Shown here: piece after piece, positions 1-10,137 of the stretch | How positions within the stretch are numbered: position 1 is the stretch's first letter | Layout of the letters: every line of letters begins with the position of its first letter | NCBI GenBank assembly: GCA_023653785.1 | Contig: JAMKCH010049163.1 | Span: 19,656-83,655, forward strand | Source: Ophioderma brevispina | Taxonomy: Eukaryota; Echinodermata; Ophiuroidea; Amphilepidida; Ophiodermatidae | Reading direction: 5' to 3' | DNA: 64,000 nucleotides | The notes under the pieces: model-generated | Database searches by the model: none | What the model was told of the DNA's origin: nothing | What the model saw: only the letters and a program-made list of their open reading frames with translations | Translations under genes and position numbers: made by a program

Positions 1-513
1 ATTCTAGGAGCGTGCTTCTTATCTCCAATCTTCTCCTTCTGTAGCTCAAAAGCACGGCAATGATGGTGTTGGTAGGATAGGGGGCTTTTGAATGGTAGAG
101 TTGGAGTAGGTAGTGACAGCGTTGGCAAGCAGGGTTTAGTTCACAGCTTTCTCTCCAGCGGACTGGGAGTTCCGTGTCCCCCTTCCTTAAACGCCTCGCA
201 TACCATCTTCTTTCTCATATACTCATCTGCTATACCTGACTTCCCCGGGTTAGGTAATAACCGGCCAGCATCCTTTCCCCAAAGTACATGTCTTGTCTTT
301 AAGTCGGCTCATCGGCCCTGCCCTCTTGGTCTTCTCCTCCTTAGTTGAGCAACCTTCTTTGCTTGTCTTTGGTTGTCACCTCGGAATCAGAGGCCAGGCT
401 CATCTCCTTGTAGTACTCGGCATCCTCTGCAATCTCCCAGCGTCTACAATGCGCAGCTGAATTAGCTCACCCACCACATCTTCATCAAGGTCTGCATCGG
501 TAGAGTCCGCCAT
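1..513 (-). pseudogene. Gag-like remnant of a Ty3/gypsy-type LTR retrotransposon
   Basis: On the minus strand an ATG at 513-511 lies just downstream of a tRNA-type primer-binding site (525-542). It begins a short frame, MADSTDADLDEDV..., that stops after about 36 codons. A frame shifted by one base then continues with acidic and lysine-rich sequence. Around 350-130 another open minus frame reads about 45 residues, including KDAGRLLPNPGKSGIADEYM. Position directly after a PBS is what is expected of gag. No zinc knuckle, protease or RT is visible because the window starts here. The gag assignment rests on position, not on a conserved motif. The frame breaks suggest a decayed copy or indel error. 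Confidence 0.45.
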
Positions 514-524
514 CTTGCTTTACG

Positions 525-542
525 ATCCCACTTCTGACACCA
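525..542 (-). other. tRNA-Leu-type primer-binding site of an LTR retrotransposon
   Basis: The + strand reads ATCCCACTTCTGACACCA, which is the 3' end of a typical tRNA-Leu acceptor stem including the CCA tail. On the minus strand this gives TGGTGTCAGAAGTGGGAT, a classic PBS form in metazoan gypsy-like elements. A TGTAGCGG motif (546 on), expected for an LTR edge, lies a few bases away. A Met codon follows on the other side at 513. Confidence 0.7.
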
Positions 543-545
543 ATG

Positions 546-1280
546 TGTAGCGGTATGAACGTAGGGGTTGATCTTCTCTGACACCAGTAGGGCGGCTGCG
601 CCCACTTTACACACGCAGCGCATGCGACGATACTTCTGTATCTATAAAGATAAAAGTACACAAACGAAATGTTATTACTAAAACCCCCGTTGTCAGGCGA
701 GCGGTCAGAGTCTAACTTATGTTATAAAGGGGCCTGGGTTCCCTCCCCAGCAACCACCCCCACACCCCCAACCCCTCCCCCAACCACCCGCACCCCCGAC
801 CCCCCTCCCAACAACCCGCAACACCCCACCCCCTCCCCAACACCTGCAACAACCACCACCCCCTCCCCAACACCTGCAAAACCCCAACCCTCCCCAACAG
901 CCTACTTATCACCCCCTGATGCAGCAGTTACTGTTCTGTTTATCCCAACTCCTAATCCATCCTGATCATCACGGTCTTTTGAAAGTTTCTTACTGTCACG
1001 AGCACAATTTACTACTTTTTCCCCAACTCACCATAAAGATACTATACTCAATGTTCAAACTAAATTGCTCCTATCTTCTCCTACAGTATCCTGTAATACG
1101 ACAATCTTCTCTAGGCTTTTAAAATAAAATTCTTATTCTTCTAAAGATTCTCCTGTCCTTCTGTTAACGGTTCTTCGTTCTGCCTGTCACATCTTTTATC
1201 TTAAACAGTGTATAAATCTTCTATCTTGAACATTCTTCTTACGAGCGCGTAGTGTTCCACTAACAACTCAACTTCAACTG
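546..1280 (-). mobile_element. Probable LTR (minus orientation), outer end uncertain
   Basis: The segment starts next to the tRNA-Leu PBS with TGTAGCGG, so on the minus strand an LTR would end ...CCGCTACA just before the PBS. TATA-like stretches occur on the minus strand near 640 and 725. No second LTR copy is in the window, so the outer boundary cannot be set and 1280 is only a guess. A C-rich block (747-915) lies inside and may be a later insertion. Confidence 0.35.
747..915. repeat. C-rich minisatellite (CCCAACACCTGCAACAACC-like)
   Basis: Imperfect tandem units with CCCTCCCCAACACCTGCAA-type cores. The reverse complement (TTGCAGGTGTTGGGGAGGGGG) resembles the G-rich tail inside family C elements at 22.86-23.37 kb and 3.99-4.06 kb. 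The proline/threonine-rich frames across it are a by-product of composition. Confidence 0.7.
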
Positions 1281-3110
1281 CCACGAGGAATAATTGTGGC
1301 AAGTAGTTTTTATACAAGGCCTAGGATCCGACGGAATCAGCTAGGAGCATGCGAGAGTGGTTTTCCAACCAATCAGGGGATCGAAACATCCGGCGAAATC
1401 CAACCAATCTCAAAGTTTCCCTATGCACAAGCGCGTGATAGGAATGCTGCGCGGAATACCCACCCGGCCAATGCAGCGCCAGAGCTAACAAGTCCCCGAG
1501 ACTCATTTACATATAATTTACATGCTGCTTCCAGATTGCCCAAAACCAGCACCCCCATTGGTCAACAGCTCCGGATGGAAATTCCCCCCTCCTCCCGGAC
1601 TCGTACTCTTGATTATTTTCACTCATAACTCTGACCTGTTTTCTACTACCTTTTATTACAAATTAATCCTCAAATATTACTTCCATCCATGTATTACATA
1701 ATATCTACGCCTATATTCCCGTCCGTTACCTGATCCACTATATTTAATATTTTTCATGAAAGTTTCCGACGGCGAAATGACTAGCGGCTGCCACCAAAAC
1801 AAAGAGAGCCGTTCATGTACAAATGAATGGGAAAATCGTATTTTTTACGATTTCATGAAAACTGACGGCCTACAAAGAAAAATCGGCTCTCGTAGGACAC
1901 TAGATTTACCAGGCGCATCTACATATAGAAACTTGAGCTCTAATTTTGGTCCAGAAAAGCCAGGAAAGGGGGCCCAAATCACCAAATCTACTTAATCCTA
2001 AGCCTGGATTGCTGACTTACGCCCTTGAACGGTCTGCTCATGATGCCACACCACCGCCGTGATTTAAATAGACTTCCGGTCACTTGCACTTTATTCACAA
2101 CAGTGCGGGATTTCACCCGCGCATAGGGAGTTTTTGCAACTACAGGGATGATGCACAACGCAAAACTTAACCAAAACACGGGCCTAATGGTGGAGTTCCG
2201 TTAACATTAATTTAAATTTTAGCTCTACGTCTCTCGAAACCTTGGCTAGGCTATGATACTGACATTTAACTTCACATCCAGTTTCCCCTAATATCAACAC
2301 ACAAATATAATATTTCACCATATTATTTTCAAAGATGGCCTTGTCTACCTAAATTGGCATTAATCTAAATCCTTATACAAATGATACGGGCCCGTACTTT
2401 CTGAATTTCATAACCTCATAACAACATGACTACTGGGGCCTCAGTTTTTGAATGTACACAAGCTTGCACATACGGCAGTGTACACTGTTTACATTTTACA
2501 CTAGCAAGAAGGGCTAGGCATCCTGCTCGTTTATGGTCTGTTACCATATTAACCTACGTACATAACAATCTAATTACATATGCATCTAAGGTTGGTACCC
2601 TTGCTGGCTCCCAAATACACACACATAGCACATTACCTAAATTCCATTTTAATAAGGTAGGGGAATACCGTGGCAGACAACATGATGGTCGCCAGGACTG
2701 GGGAAAATAGGTGAGATTGCAAACTTACCCGTATTGCTACACATTTTACTTTTATTATCCAATTAATATAGTGCTTCAATTTTCACAAATTATTGTGGAA
2801 ATTATAGTCAAAAGCTATTTTAAACTTTTTGAGATCTGAGTTTTTTTTATTGAAAAATTTATTTGTTTGTTTGTTTGTTTGTACATAAAATACTAATTAA
2901 ATATTATAGAGATTTCAGTTTGCAAAGTTCATTTTTTGATCATAACTTTTTGAATGGAAGCTCCGATTGTCGTCAACAAAGCAATAGAAAGGTAATTTTT
3001 CCTGATTTTCAATTTTGGTAGATTTTAGTTTTAGCCCTCTGAAGGGTAATTCCACCTTATATACTCCCAAAAAATCGAAACAGCACTCTCCTGTTTGCAA
3101 ATCCTCTTTT
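1281..3110. other. No gene recognised
   Basis: Short open frames at 1296-1628, 1756-1995 and 2426-2710 have no motif or splice context I can recognise. A short (GTTT)n run lies at about 2862-2882. Confidence 0.5.
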
Positions 3111-3111
3111 T

Positions 3112-4072
3112 GTCTCGCCTGAACCTTTTTTCAAGCAGACTTAGTAATCACTTTTTCTGTCTGTCTGTCTGTCTGTCTGTCCTGTCCGTTGCCGTCTGTC
3201 TGTCGTCTTCCTGTCTGTTCTTTCGTCTGTTCATTCTGTCTGTCTGCCTGCACACGTCCAGGTCACCTGCTTGTGTAACGATTTTAGGCTGGAGTTTCCT
3301 AGGGCACGATGGTGTAACTTTGTAGAAGGAAGCGGTCCATGAGTTCTCGACTGATAGATTTTGGGGGCGTAAAGATCTAATTGATATCGAATTGCAAATT
3401 TATCAAAATTTTCCGCCCACAAGAGTCCTTGTGTACAAGTTTTCAGATTCCGTAATGCATATAATGAATTAACTTTTGGAAGGGGAGCGGGCGGAGAGTT
3501 TTCTCGAACTGGATTAGATTTTGGTCATATTCAGGCAAATTAAGTATGATGCAAATTAGCACATTACTATGCAAAAATCACGTAATTGCTAAATTTTTAA
3601 ACGGTACATCGGATACACCAAATTCCTTCACTGCATGAAGCCTATCATGGTGGGCATCTTTTTTGCAATTTGGGGAAAGTGTGTGATATATGCGGCTTCG
3701 TATGCAAATGAGCTAATTAATATGTTAATTACTGTATCTCCTGAAGCAGTACATCGGATATGAGGAAAATTCCTCGGCTACACATGAAAGAATACTCTGC
3801 CAGCATCTTTTGTGTGGAATCTCTGGGTCAAAGTGCATTTTGGGCATAAATATGCTAATTAGTGGTCTAATTTGCATAATTAAGAAAAAAAAGCTTGTGT
3901 ACAAGTTTATCTATTCGTCCGTAAGGCGTAAATGATGTAACTTGGTGGAAAAGCGGGCTGAAAGTTCTCCAGCAGATTAGATTTTGCAGGGTGTTGGGGA
4001 GTTTGCGGGATGTTGGGAGGGTGTGGGGTGTTGCGGGGTAGTTGAGGAGGGGGTGTGGTGTATCTCTTGCAC
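3112..4072 (+). repeat. Family C element, truncated copy
   Basis: Starts with GTCTCGCCTGAAC and a (TGTC)n run at about 3160-3180, then phrases shared with the copies at 22.0 and 40.0 kb: a 'gtaacttggtggaa..agcgggctgaa' block, 'acggtacatcggat', 'tgtgatatatgcgg' and 'atgcaaatgagctaatta'. It ends in a G-rich GTGTTGGGGAG.. tail (3987-4060) as the other copies do. Orientation is the same as those copies. No protein is encoded. Confidence 0.7.
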
Positions 4073-5149
4073 ACTTGCTTTCTTCGGGAACACTCTGTAC
4101 TTGTACAGTTGGCAATCTGGTGTGTCTGCTCTTTGGTCTTTTAACGCTATACACGAAAGCAGGGCGATACTTGGTGGTTTGGAACCGCCTTGGTTATATC
4201 AGATTTCCAAGTTTATCGTAAATGGGCCGGAGTTACGCCTGTTACTTCCAAAACCTTCTGAATCTGATTTAACAATATTTGCCTCCAAATAACCATAAAA
4301 GCCTTTGCATATTCCCATTCTTTCCATAAACTTACAATAAAACCAGAATCAAAGCAATGGGGTCTGTAACGAAGCGGAGATCAGAAGAATCTTTATCTGG
4401 TTTTGGCGAGGAGTCAAGCACAATCCATCTTCCAACGCCCCGTACAGATCACCTCTATTGGCCCCATCAATAATGAAAAAAATAAAAAGCACCAATTTTC
4501 TTTTCTTCTATCTTTTCCCTACTCTCCTTCCCCTTCTCTTTCTCCTCTTCTTTCCCCTTCTTTTTTTCCTCTTCCCATCCCCATTTTTTCGCTTCTTCCA
4601 CCCCCTCCCCCCCAAAAAAGAGAGATTTCACTCAACCTCACCAATAACCCAATAACTTCAAATTGGTAGTGTGTAGACCTGTAACATCACCAAATATGTT
4701 GGTATTGTATGCACCTACATGTAATTTGCATTTTGTAAGCAAATGAAGGATAAATACAGTAATTTACATTCAGATTTTAACTGAGTACATGTCTCCTTAA
4801 AATACGCTGAGTAATATTGAAACCTGGTAAAGAATTAACAAGAAAGATTTCATAAAGGTTGCAAAATTCGGCAACCGTGGGGTTAGGGTTAAACTGACCC
4901 TGACCCCAGCCGTATTAACTTAGCATTCCGCGCTGATGTGCTCCGCTGCTAACGAAAAGTTACACACCCAATTTTTTTTATTTTACACACTCAATTCACC
5001 AAATTCTGCCTAAGTCCTTTACCTTACATTACCTTTGACCTTGGCATGTGACTTTTGACCTCATCAACAAGGATCCTGTGTTGCACCTATGACTCGAGAT
5101 GCGCCCCCCTTCAGACTCTTCCCCCCAGGGGTCGGGGGCGCAGGGGTAA
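4073..5149. other. No gene recognised; pyrimidine-rich tract at 4490-4620
   Basis: A C/T-rich run with few purines lies at about 4490-4620. The rest shows no conserved frame or structural repeat that I can support. Confidence 0.5.
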
Positions 5150-5782
5150 TTCTCGGTCTCCCGCCCCATTCCGGGTTCAATCCTGGAATACGGAGTGGGA
5201 CAGCGAGCTACGAGCATTTGATTCTATGGCTAGGGATGGCCTCTGCCTTATCAATGCCCAACAGTTGGTTTTTGCCCACTTGATGGAACCGGACAAGTCA
5301 CTCTCAAAATCTGCCACTGACAGAACAATCAAAGCGGGGTCAAATCTCAATCTCTTGGTCCCCGTGATATGCTAAAGGCGCCCCTGGGGAAAGACCTTTT
5401 CGGAGGTCAATGGCCGTCCCTTCATGCTAAAGAGCAGGAGCGGAAAAAAGCTGCATCGGCGACGAAAGCCGGAACCTCAGGCGCTCAGGGCAAGCAAGGG
5501 AAGAAAGGAAACCGACAACCATTTCGGGGGCACCAAGGCCCAAAGCCTCCGGACCCACGATGGTGCGCTCAGCCAGCCACTACCCCCTACTACCAGGGCT
5601 ACCAAGCTCCTCAGAACCAGGGAGGTGGCACCGGCAGTAATCGCATAATCGCTTATGACTACCCAAAACAGCAATCTCACCCCCATTGGGTAGGCGGTCG
5701 CCTCATGGAGTTTGTGGGGGTGTGGCAAGTGGTGACCTCGGACCCTTGGGTCCTAGATGTGGTAGCCCACGGGATTGCATAG
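5150..5782 (+). pseudogene. Gag-like ORF fragment of DIRS-1
   Basis: Two overlapping frames carry the C-terminal half of a DIRS Gag. The first contains SMARDGLCLINAQQLVFAHL and ends near 5375. The second (from 5369) contains LGKDLFGGQWPSLHAKEQER followed by a K/A/G/Q-rich, basic tail. The step between frames at about 5370 is a one-base break. This protein probably packages element RNA, inferred from its place before RT. The N-terminal Cys/His region seen in DIRS-2 is absent here. Confidence 0.7.
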
Positions 5783-5879
5783 AGTTCACAGCCTGCCCCC
5801 CCCCCCCCCTCAGAGGGTGAGGTTCACACCCCTTCCAAGAGACACTGCCAAGCGGGACACGCTCCTGCCAAATGTGCTG

Positions 5880-6720
5880 TTGTATGCCTCTATTCCACCT
5901 TCTTCTTAACCACAAAGAAGTCGGGAGATTGGAGGCCCATCCTTAATCTGAAACCTTTAAACAGGTTTATCAGACCCTCACACTTCCGTATGGAAACCCT
6001 GAACGCAGTTCTCGAGGTCCTCCAACAGGGGTGGTGGGGCCACGTTGTATTTGAGAGACACATATCTCCACGTCCCTGTGCACAAATCCTCTCAGAAATG
6101 GCTCCGTTTTGCCTAAGGAGAAGTGGCATAGCAGTTCCGGGTCCTGCCCTTCGGCAGTTTTTTTTACCGCTCCATAGACCTTCACAAGGACCGTGAAGGT
6201 GGAAGCGGAGTTCCTCAGGCAAGGGCAGTACAATCTTCATCTATTTAGACGACTGGCTACTGGTGGCACCCTCAGTGCAAAAGCTCCAGGCCTTTATAGA
6301 GGAGGTCCTACACCTGATAAGGTCACTCGGTTTCATCCTCAACCTCGACAAGTCAATCCTCTCACCCTCCCAGAGCCCCCAGTTTCTGGGAGCGAGACTG
6401 GATTTTCTGTCGGCAAAGGTGAGGCCCTCTGTAGAAAGAGTAGCCTCAGTCGTGATGTGTGCTCGAGCAATCTTGGAGAGCAGGTCGGTCCCAGCCAGGC
6501 TATGGCTTCGGCTCCTGGGACTTCTGGCCAGCCTCATTGGGATGGTTCCCTACTGCAGGTTACGCATGAGGGGAATCCGATCCACATGCTCAGATGCTAC
6601 CGACCCTGGTACCACCCAATGTCCCTCCGGATCCCAGTGCCCCTGGCGTTGGTTCCTGACCTCAGTTGGTGGACACATCCACGCAACTTGGAGGTGGGAG
6701 CCCCTTTCAGGGAGCTAACA
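5880..6720 (+). pseudogene. DIRS-1 reverse transcriptase domain
   Basis: Would copy element RNA into DNA. Reading frames are broken, but fingers/palm motifs can be followed: KKSGDWRPILNLKPLNRF near 5920, SHFRMETLNAVLEVLQQGWW near 6000, the catalytic box IYLDDWLLVAP with codons YLDDW at 6242-6256, and SLGFILNLDKS near 6325-6360. A thumb-like segment SVPARLWLRLLGLLASLIGM follows. The catalytic aspartates are intact, unlike in DIRS-2. A frame break separates the 5980-6190 part from the 6263-6718 part. RT of this type (YLDD, with a downstream RNase H and recombinase) is typical of DIRS/Ngaro-order elements. Confidence 0.85.
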
Positions 6721-6789
6721 CCCTCCCTGACCCTGACGACAGATGCATCGAAGTCGGGGTGGGGGCCCACTTAGGGTCCCGCAAATTAA

Positions 6790-7090
6790 GTGTTGGGCCG
6801 TTGGTCTCCCATGCAAGCTCACCATCATATCAATGTGCTCGAGCTGTGGGCAATCTTCCTGGCACTGAAGCACTGGGTCGCTCTGACCAGGGGAAAGAAG
6901 ATCCTGGTTCGATGCAACAACATGACGGTAGTGACCTATATCAACAAGGAGGGGGACAAGGAGCTCCAGTCTCTGCAAGGAGATAGTCAGGCTCCTAGAG
7001 TGGGCAACAGGACATTGCTTTAATAGCGTCCCATGTGCCGGGGGTGGAGAACGTCCTAGCGGACACCCTCTCCCGGAAGCGCACACAATG
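6790..7090 (+). pseudogene. DIRS-1 RNase H domain
   Basis: Contains HHINVLELWAIFLALKHW (6816-6870), then the segment that in DIRS-2 reads QTDNSTVVAYINKQGG and here reads RCNNMTVVTYINKEG (6910-6954). It ends with VPGVENVLADTLSRK (about 7036-7080), which holds the last conserved Asp region. The second catalytic Asp position is Asn (AAC at 6916-6918). The frame is interrupted near 7020. Its role would be removal of the RNA strand after first-strand synthesis. Confidence 0.78.
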
Positions 7091-7139
7091 TCAGGGGCCA
7101 TCGAAGGTAAGGGGGTCGTCAGTGGAATGGCACCTCCTG

Positions 7140-7600
7140 CTGGCAGTTGGCCAGTCATTTTTTCAGAGGCTGCAATGTCCCCACATGGACCTATTCCCCT
7201 CTGCCATGAATCACCAGCTTCCGGCGTACTACTCATGGAGTCATAATCCCAGAGCCGTGAGTTGGGATGCAATGGTGGCGGATTGGTCAGGGATCATTGC
7301 CTACGCATTCCCCCACCTCCATTGTGAAGATACCGAGAGTCCTCGAGAAGGTAGCTCAGTCCGACAGTTGCCTGGTTCTGTTGGTGGCCCCCATGTGGCC
7401 GGCTCAGCTGTGGTTCCCACGGCTTCTAGAGCTGCTAGTTGGGGACCCCGTCTTGCTCCCTCAGCGCGGGGATCTGATAAAAGGTCCTCCAGCTGACACG
7501 TCCGCCCCGGAGCGTACCATCCGCACTCTCAACCTGACTGTCTGGCGCATTTCTGCCAACAGTACACTCAGACGGGACTTTCTGAACAGGCTGCCACGCT
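7140..7600 (+). pseudogene. DIRS-1 linker region between RNase H and recombinase
   Basis: Shows the block that in DIRS pol proteins follows RNase H: HMDLFPSAMNHQLPAYYSW at about 7184-7240, then WDAMVADWSGIIAYAFPHL at about 7264-7320. In another frame it continues SVVAPMWPAQLWFPRLLELL-like sequence. The equivalent in DIRS-2 is DLFASHLSHQLPLY and AMDWSGIAAHAFPP. Frame breaks occur at about 7325. No separate enzymatic function is assigned. Confidence 0.7.
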
Positions 7601-8502
7601 AGCTGCTCAGGCAAGGCGGAAGTCAACTAGAGAATCTTAAGATTCTCAACTCCGCTGGTTCTATAGATGGTGCGCCAATCGAGAGATCGATCTGCTGTCT
7701 GCGTCTGTAGGGCAAATCGGGGATTTCCAAACAGTAACAGAAGTTTTCCATGAGGGTTTGGGCGTCCAAACAGTCAGGTGCTACCGCACCGCGATTGGGG
7801 CGTTGCATCGGGGCTTCAGAGACAGCACAGTAGTCTCTAATAGCCCGATCCTCACGAATCTGCTGAAGGGCATGTTTTCAGTTCCTCCCCCAGTTCGTTC
7901 ACTCGTTCCGGAGTGGGATCTGCCGCTAGTGCTCCAGTTCTTAGCGTCTGAGGAATTTGAGCCACTGGAGAGGGCCAGTCTCCTGGATTTATCTAGGAAG
8001 ATGGCTTTTCTCGTGGCAGTCGCTTCTGGGCGACGGGGTTCCGAAATACATGCCTTGTCCATTGCGAGGCTCACTTGCAGGTTTTCTCACTAAGAATCAG
8101 ACCCTGTCTTTCACACCACGCCCAGTGTTTCTCCCGGACCTGGCTTTGGCTGCAGGACGGTCGGAGAAACCCTGGTGCCCAGTCAGGCCACTAAAAAGGC
8201 TCCAGAAGACAAAACAGCTTTTCATCCCCCCCCCCCCCCCCCATATGGACCAGCAGCGAAGGACACAGTTAGCCGCTGGTCATGGGTTGCCTCAACCATC
8301 CGTAGCGCACACCAAAAACATCACAATCGGTTGGTCGGCTCTCGGGTTAGGTCCCATGATGTACGTGCTCCTGGACACTGTAGGATGGAGTTCTGCAACC
8401 ACTTTCCAGAGAGTTTATCTCCGAGACGTTCTGGTGCAGAGATGGGATGTTGCTATTGCAGCACTGTGTGCCGGTAGAAGTGAGCGCAATCAAGAGCTCT
8501 AG
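7600..8502 (+). pseudogene. DIRS-1 tyrosine recombinase
   Basis: Would integrate circular element DNA without a target duplication. The core-binding part reads LRWFYRWCANREIDLLSAS (about 7640-7700). A clean frame at 7758-8093 gives VQTVRCYRTAIGALHRGF through LVAVASGRRGSEIHALSI, holding the first catalytic Arg. A later frame near 8345-8365 has SHDVRA, the H-x-x-R box. A frame break near 8080 and a C homopolymer (about 8227-8242) lie between. The terminal Tyr segment is not certain. The gene is broken, so this is a relic. Confidence 0.82.
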
Positions 8503-8594
8503 GTCAGTCTCTTGGTGCGAGACGGGGATACGCTAGCGCTGGTGCCTACCTCCCCTTACCACCTTCCACCGCATGAGACTACTAGTGGAATACT

Positions 8595-8702
8595 GTGCAA
8601 AAGTAAGGTCGCGGAGGGTAGCTATCGAGAACACAGTGTATTTCCCCCTCAGAAGTGAGAGGGGGATACACTAGTGATCGATACCTACCCTCCGCGACCT
8701 TA
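8595..8702. repeat. DIRS-1 internal complementary region (large palindrome)
   Basis: Arm 8595-8650 starts GTGCAAAAGTAAGGTCGCGG and is the inverse of 8657-8702 (ending CCTACCCTCCGCGACCTTA). The same sequence appears a third time as the right terminal repeat at 8917-8984. In DIRS elements the ICR is complementary to the joined outer ends of the two inverted terminal repeats, so a palindrome built from the terminus is expected. Confidence 0.8.
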
Positions 8703-8916
8703 CAACCCTCCCACAACATTTTTTCTACCCACAAGAAGGTCCGGGAAGGTTGTGTTCTACACAATTTGGAGAAACAATTTGGGATAAGGACGATTCACTG
8801 CGCATGAGCGGTGAATTGCCTGAAAAATAGTGTGCGCTATCGGCAGACTATTTTCGCGGTAGCAAAATTTTTAATGTGGTATAGAAGTTTCTGGTCAGGC
8901 TCAAATGAGACATTTG

Positions 8917-8984
8917 TGCAAAAGTAAGGTCACGGAGGGTAGGTACCGATCGCTAGTGTATCCCCCTCTCACTTCTGAGAGGGA
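8917..8984. repeat. DIRS-1 right terminal repeat
   Basis: Direct copy of the first ICR arm (GTGCAAAAGTAAGGTCACGG...) ending CTTCTGAGAGGG. The sequence right after it (8987 on) is a different dispersed repeat, so the boundary near 8985 is the element end. Confidence 0.75.
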
Positions 8985-8986
8985 AG

Positions 8987-9165
8987 TATCCTATGGCACT
9001 GTTATGCTACGCATGCTACGCATACATGTTTACTGCATTAAAACGAAAATCTGATTCATCTCAAACTTTGGAATTGAGCATTTTAGGTGAATATCTTTGG
9101 TTCTAGTTTACTATTTTTAATTAATACGTACCAAAAATTTTTGAAATCTCTGAGTCAGCCTTTAA
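8987..9165 (+). repeat. Family E TTAA element, 3' half
   Basis: Matches the second half of the complete copy at 12619-12994: 'gtatcctatggcac', 'gcattttaggt', and the end AAATCTCTGAGTCAGCCTTTAA with TTAA at 9162-9165. It begins exactly where DIRS-1 ends. The 5' half is not found on the other side of DIRS-1. Confidence 0.75.
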
Positions 9166-9952
9166 CTGTATGGGAAACACAAGAAATTTAAGGCAAATTT
9201 TGTCCACTATAGTAAGAAATATCTTTTGGGGTGGTTTGTATGTTGGACGTGACTGGATGGAATTTTTGACCTAGATGACCTGTTGAGTACATACTTGATT
9301 AAAGTAATTACATCAGAGTCGATGATATCTTGCAAAGGCCAGTATACATTTATAGCAGAAACATAACAGGACCTGTGACTGTGACCTTGGATTTACCTTA
9401 ACACATGTGGAGTCAAAGGTCATAGGTCATTTCAGGGGAAACCAAAGGTCTGTGTTCATTGCATTCAATGGGTCTTGACCTTGTTTCCCCTACTTTGGTA
9501 AGTAAGAATTCAAGACACTCAAAACTATCCCATATTTTAATCCTATGAGCTCAATCAATAGTTTGCACCATTTTTTATCCAAATCGGAGCAACTTTAAAA
9601 TTTGGCCCCTGTACAAATGAAAACATTTGACCTTTTTTATTTTTGCTGTTTTAAGCCTATAACTCCAAACTTAAGGATGCAGATAGTGCAAACTATACTC
9701 TTTGGAACCCTTCAAAGACAAATAACCAGGTATTGTTTTCAACGTGACTGGATCAATTAAAATATATGAACCCTGTGTAATCTTTGTCTAGATCCCCCTC
9801 CATTTGCAGCACTTAAAATCACATTTCAGGGGTCCCTGTCAGACTGTCTACATATTTAATTACTCATACATTTTGTACTTAATGATACAATTGACTGGCC
9901 TGGCTGGTTTCATTGTCTTTGACCACTGCAATATCTTGTTTATTCTTTACAG
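9166..9952 (+). other. Intron or upstream sequence of METTL16; no other feature
   Basis: No conserved frame seen. The segment ends in a pyrimidine tract and AG (TTTATTCTTTACAG, 9939-9952) directly before the first coding exon, implying at least one upstream non-coding exon that I could not locate. Confidence 0.5.
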
Positions 9953-10137
9953 GTATTGTAAATCATTGAGAGCATCAACATGGCTCTGAATCAGTTCATG
10001 CATCCAAGGAATAGATACAAAGACAACAAACCAGACTTTGCCAAACTTGCTGAGAAGTATCCCGAGTTTGCCAAGCATGTCAGTGTCAACCTTGCTGGAA
10101 ATACCTCACTAGATTTCCATGATCCACAATCACTTAG
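9953..10137 (+). CDS. METTL16: METTL16 exon with start codon
   Basis: An acceptor (TTTACAG) ends at 9952, and the ATG is at 9980-9982 after 27 bases of 5'UTR. The frame MALNQFMHPRNRYKDNKPDF... matches the family N-terminus (Met-Ala-Leu, then HxRNRYKD..PDFA.LA.KYP.F). In the human protein this N-terminal module contributes to RNA binding. It ends with donor AG|GTATGT in phase 2 and joins exon 2 as LRALTCTLL. Confidence 0.93.

Larger units (their letters stand above)
5150..8985 (+). mobile_element. DIRS-like tyrosine-recombinase retrotransposon (DIRS-1), 5'-truncated and frame-broken
   Basis: Coding debris follows DIRS order on the + strand: Gag C-terminal part, RT, RNase H, a linker domain and a tyrosine recombinase. 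After these come an internal complementary region (8595-8702) and a right terminal repeat (8917-8984). Protein content is homologous, block by block, to DIRS-2 at 54.6-61.5 kb: both have SLGFILNLDKS/RLGFIVNFNKS, ARLWLRLLGLLASL/ARDWLRLLGLMASL and VASGRR/LASGRR. No left inverted repeat or Gag N-terminus is visible, so the 5' end is probably lost. Several frameshifts and stops make it non-autonomous. Confidence 0.88.

Noticed and set aside
669..965. Pro/Thr-rich 98-codon frame resembling a mucin-like domain
   Set aside because: Coincides with the C-rich minisatellite. No signal peptide or conserved flank.
3156..3250. (TGTC)n run as an independent microsatellite
   Set aside because: It is the counterpart of the (CGTC)n run that forms part of every family C copy.
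5089..5283. Cellular gene start near 5.1 kb
   Set aside because: Overlapping frames match DIRS-1 Gag continuation (SMARDGLCLINAQQLV), not a host gene.
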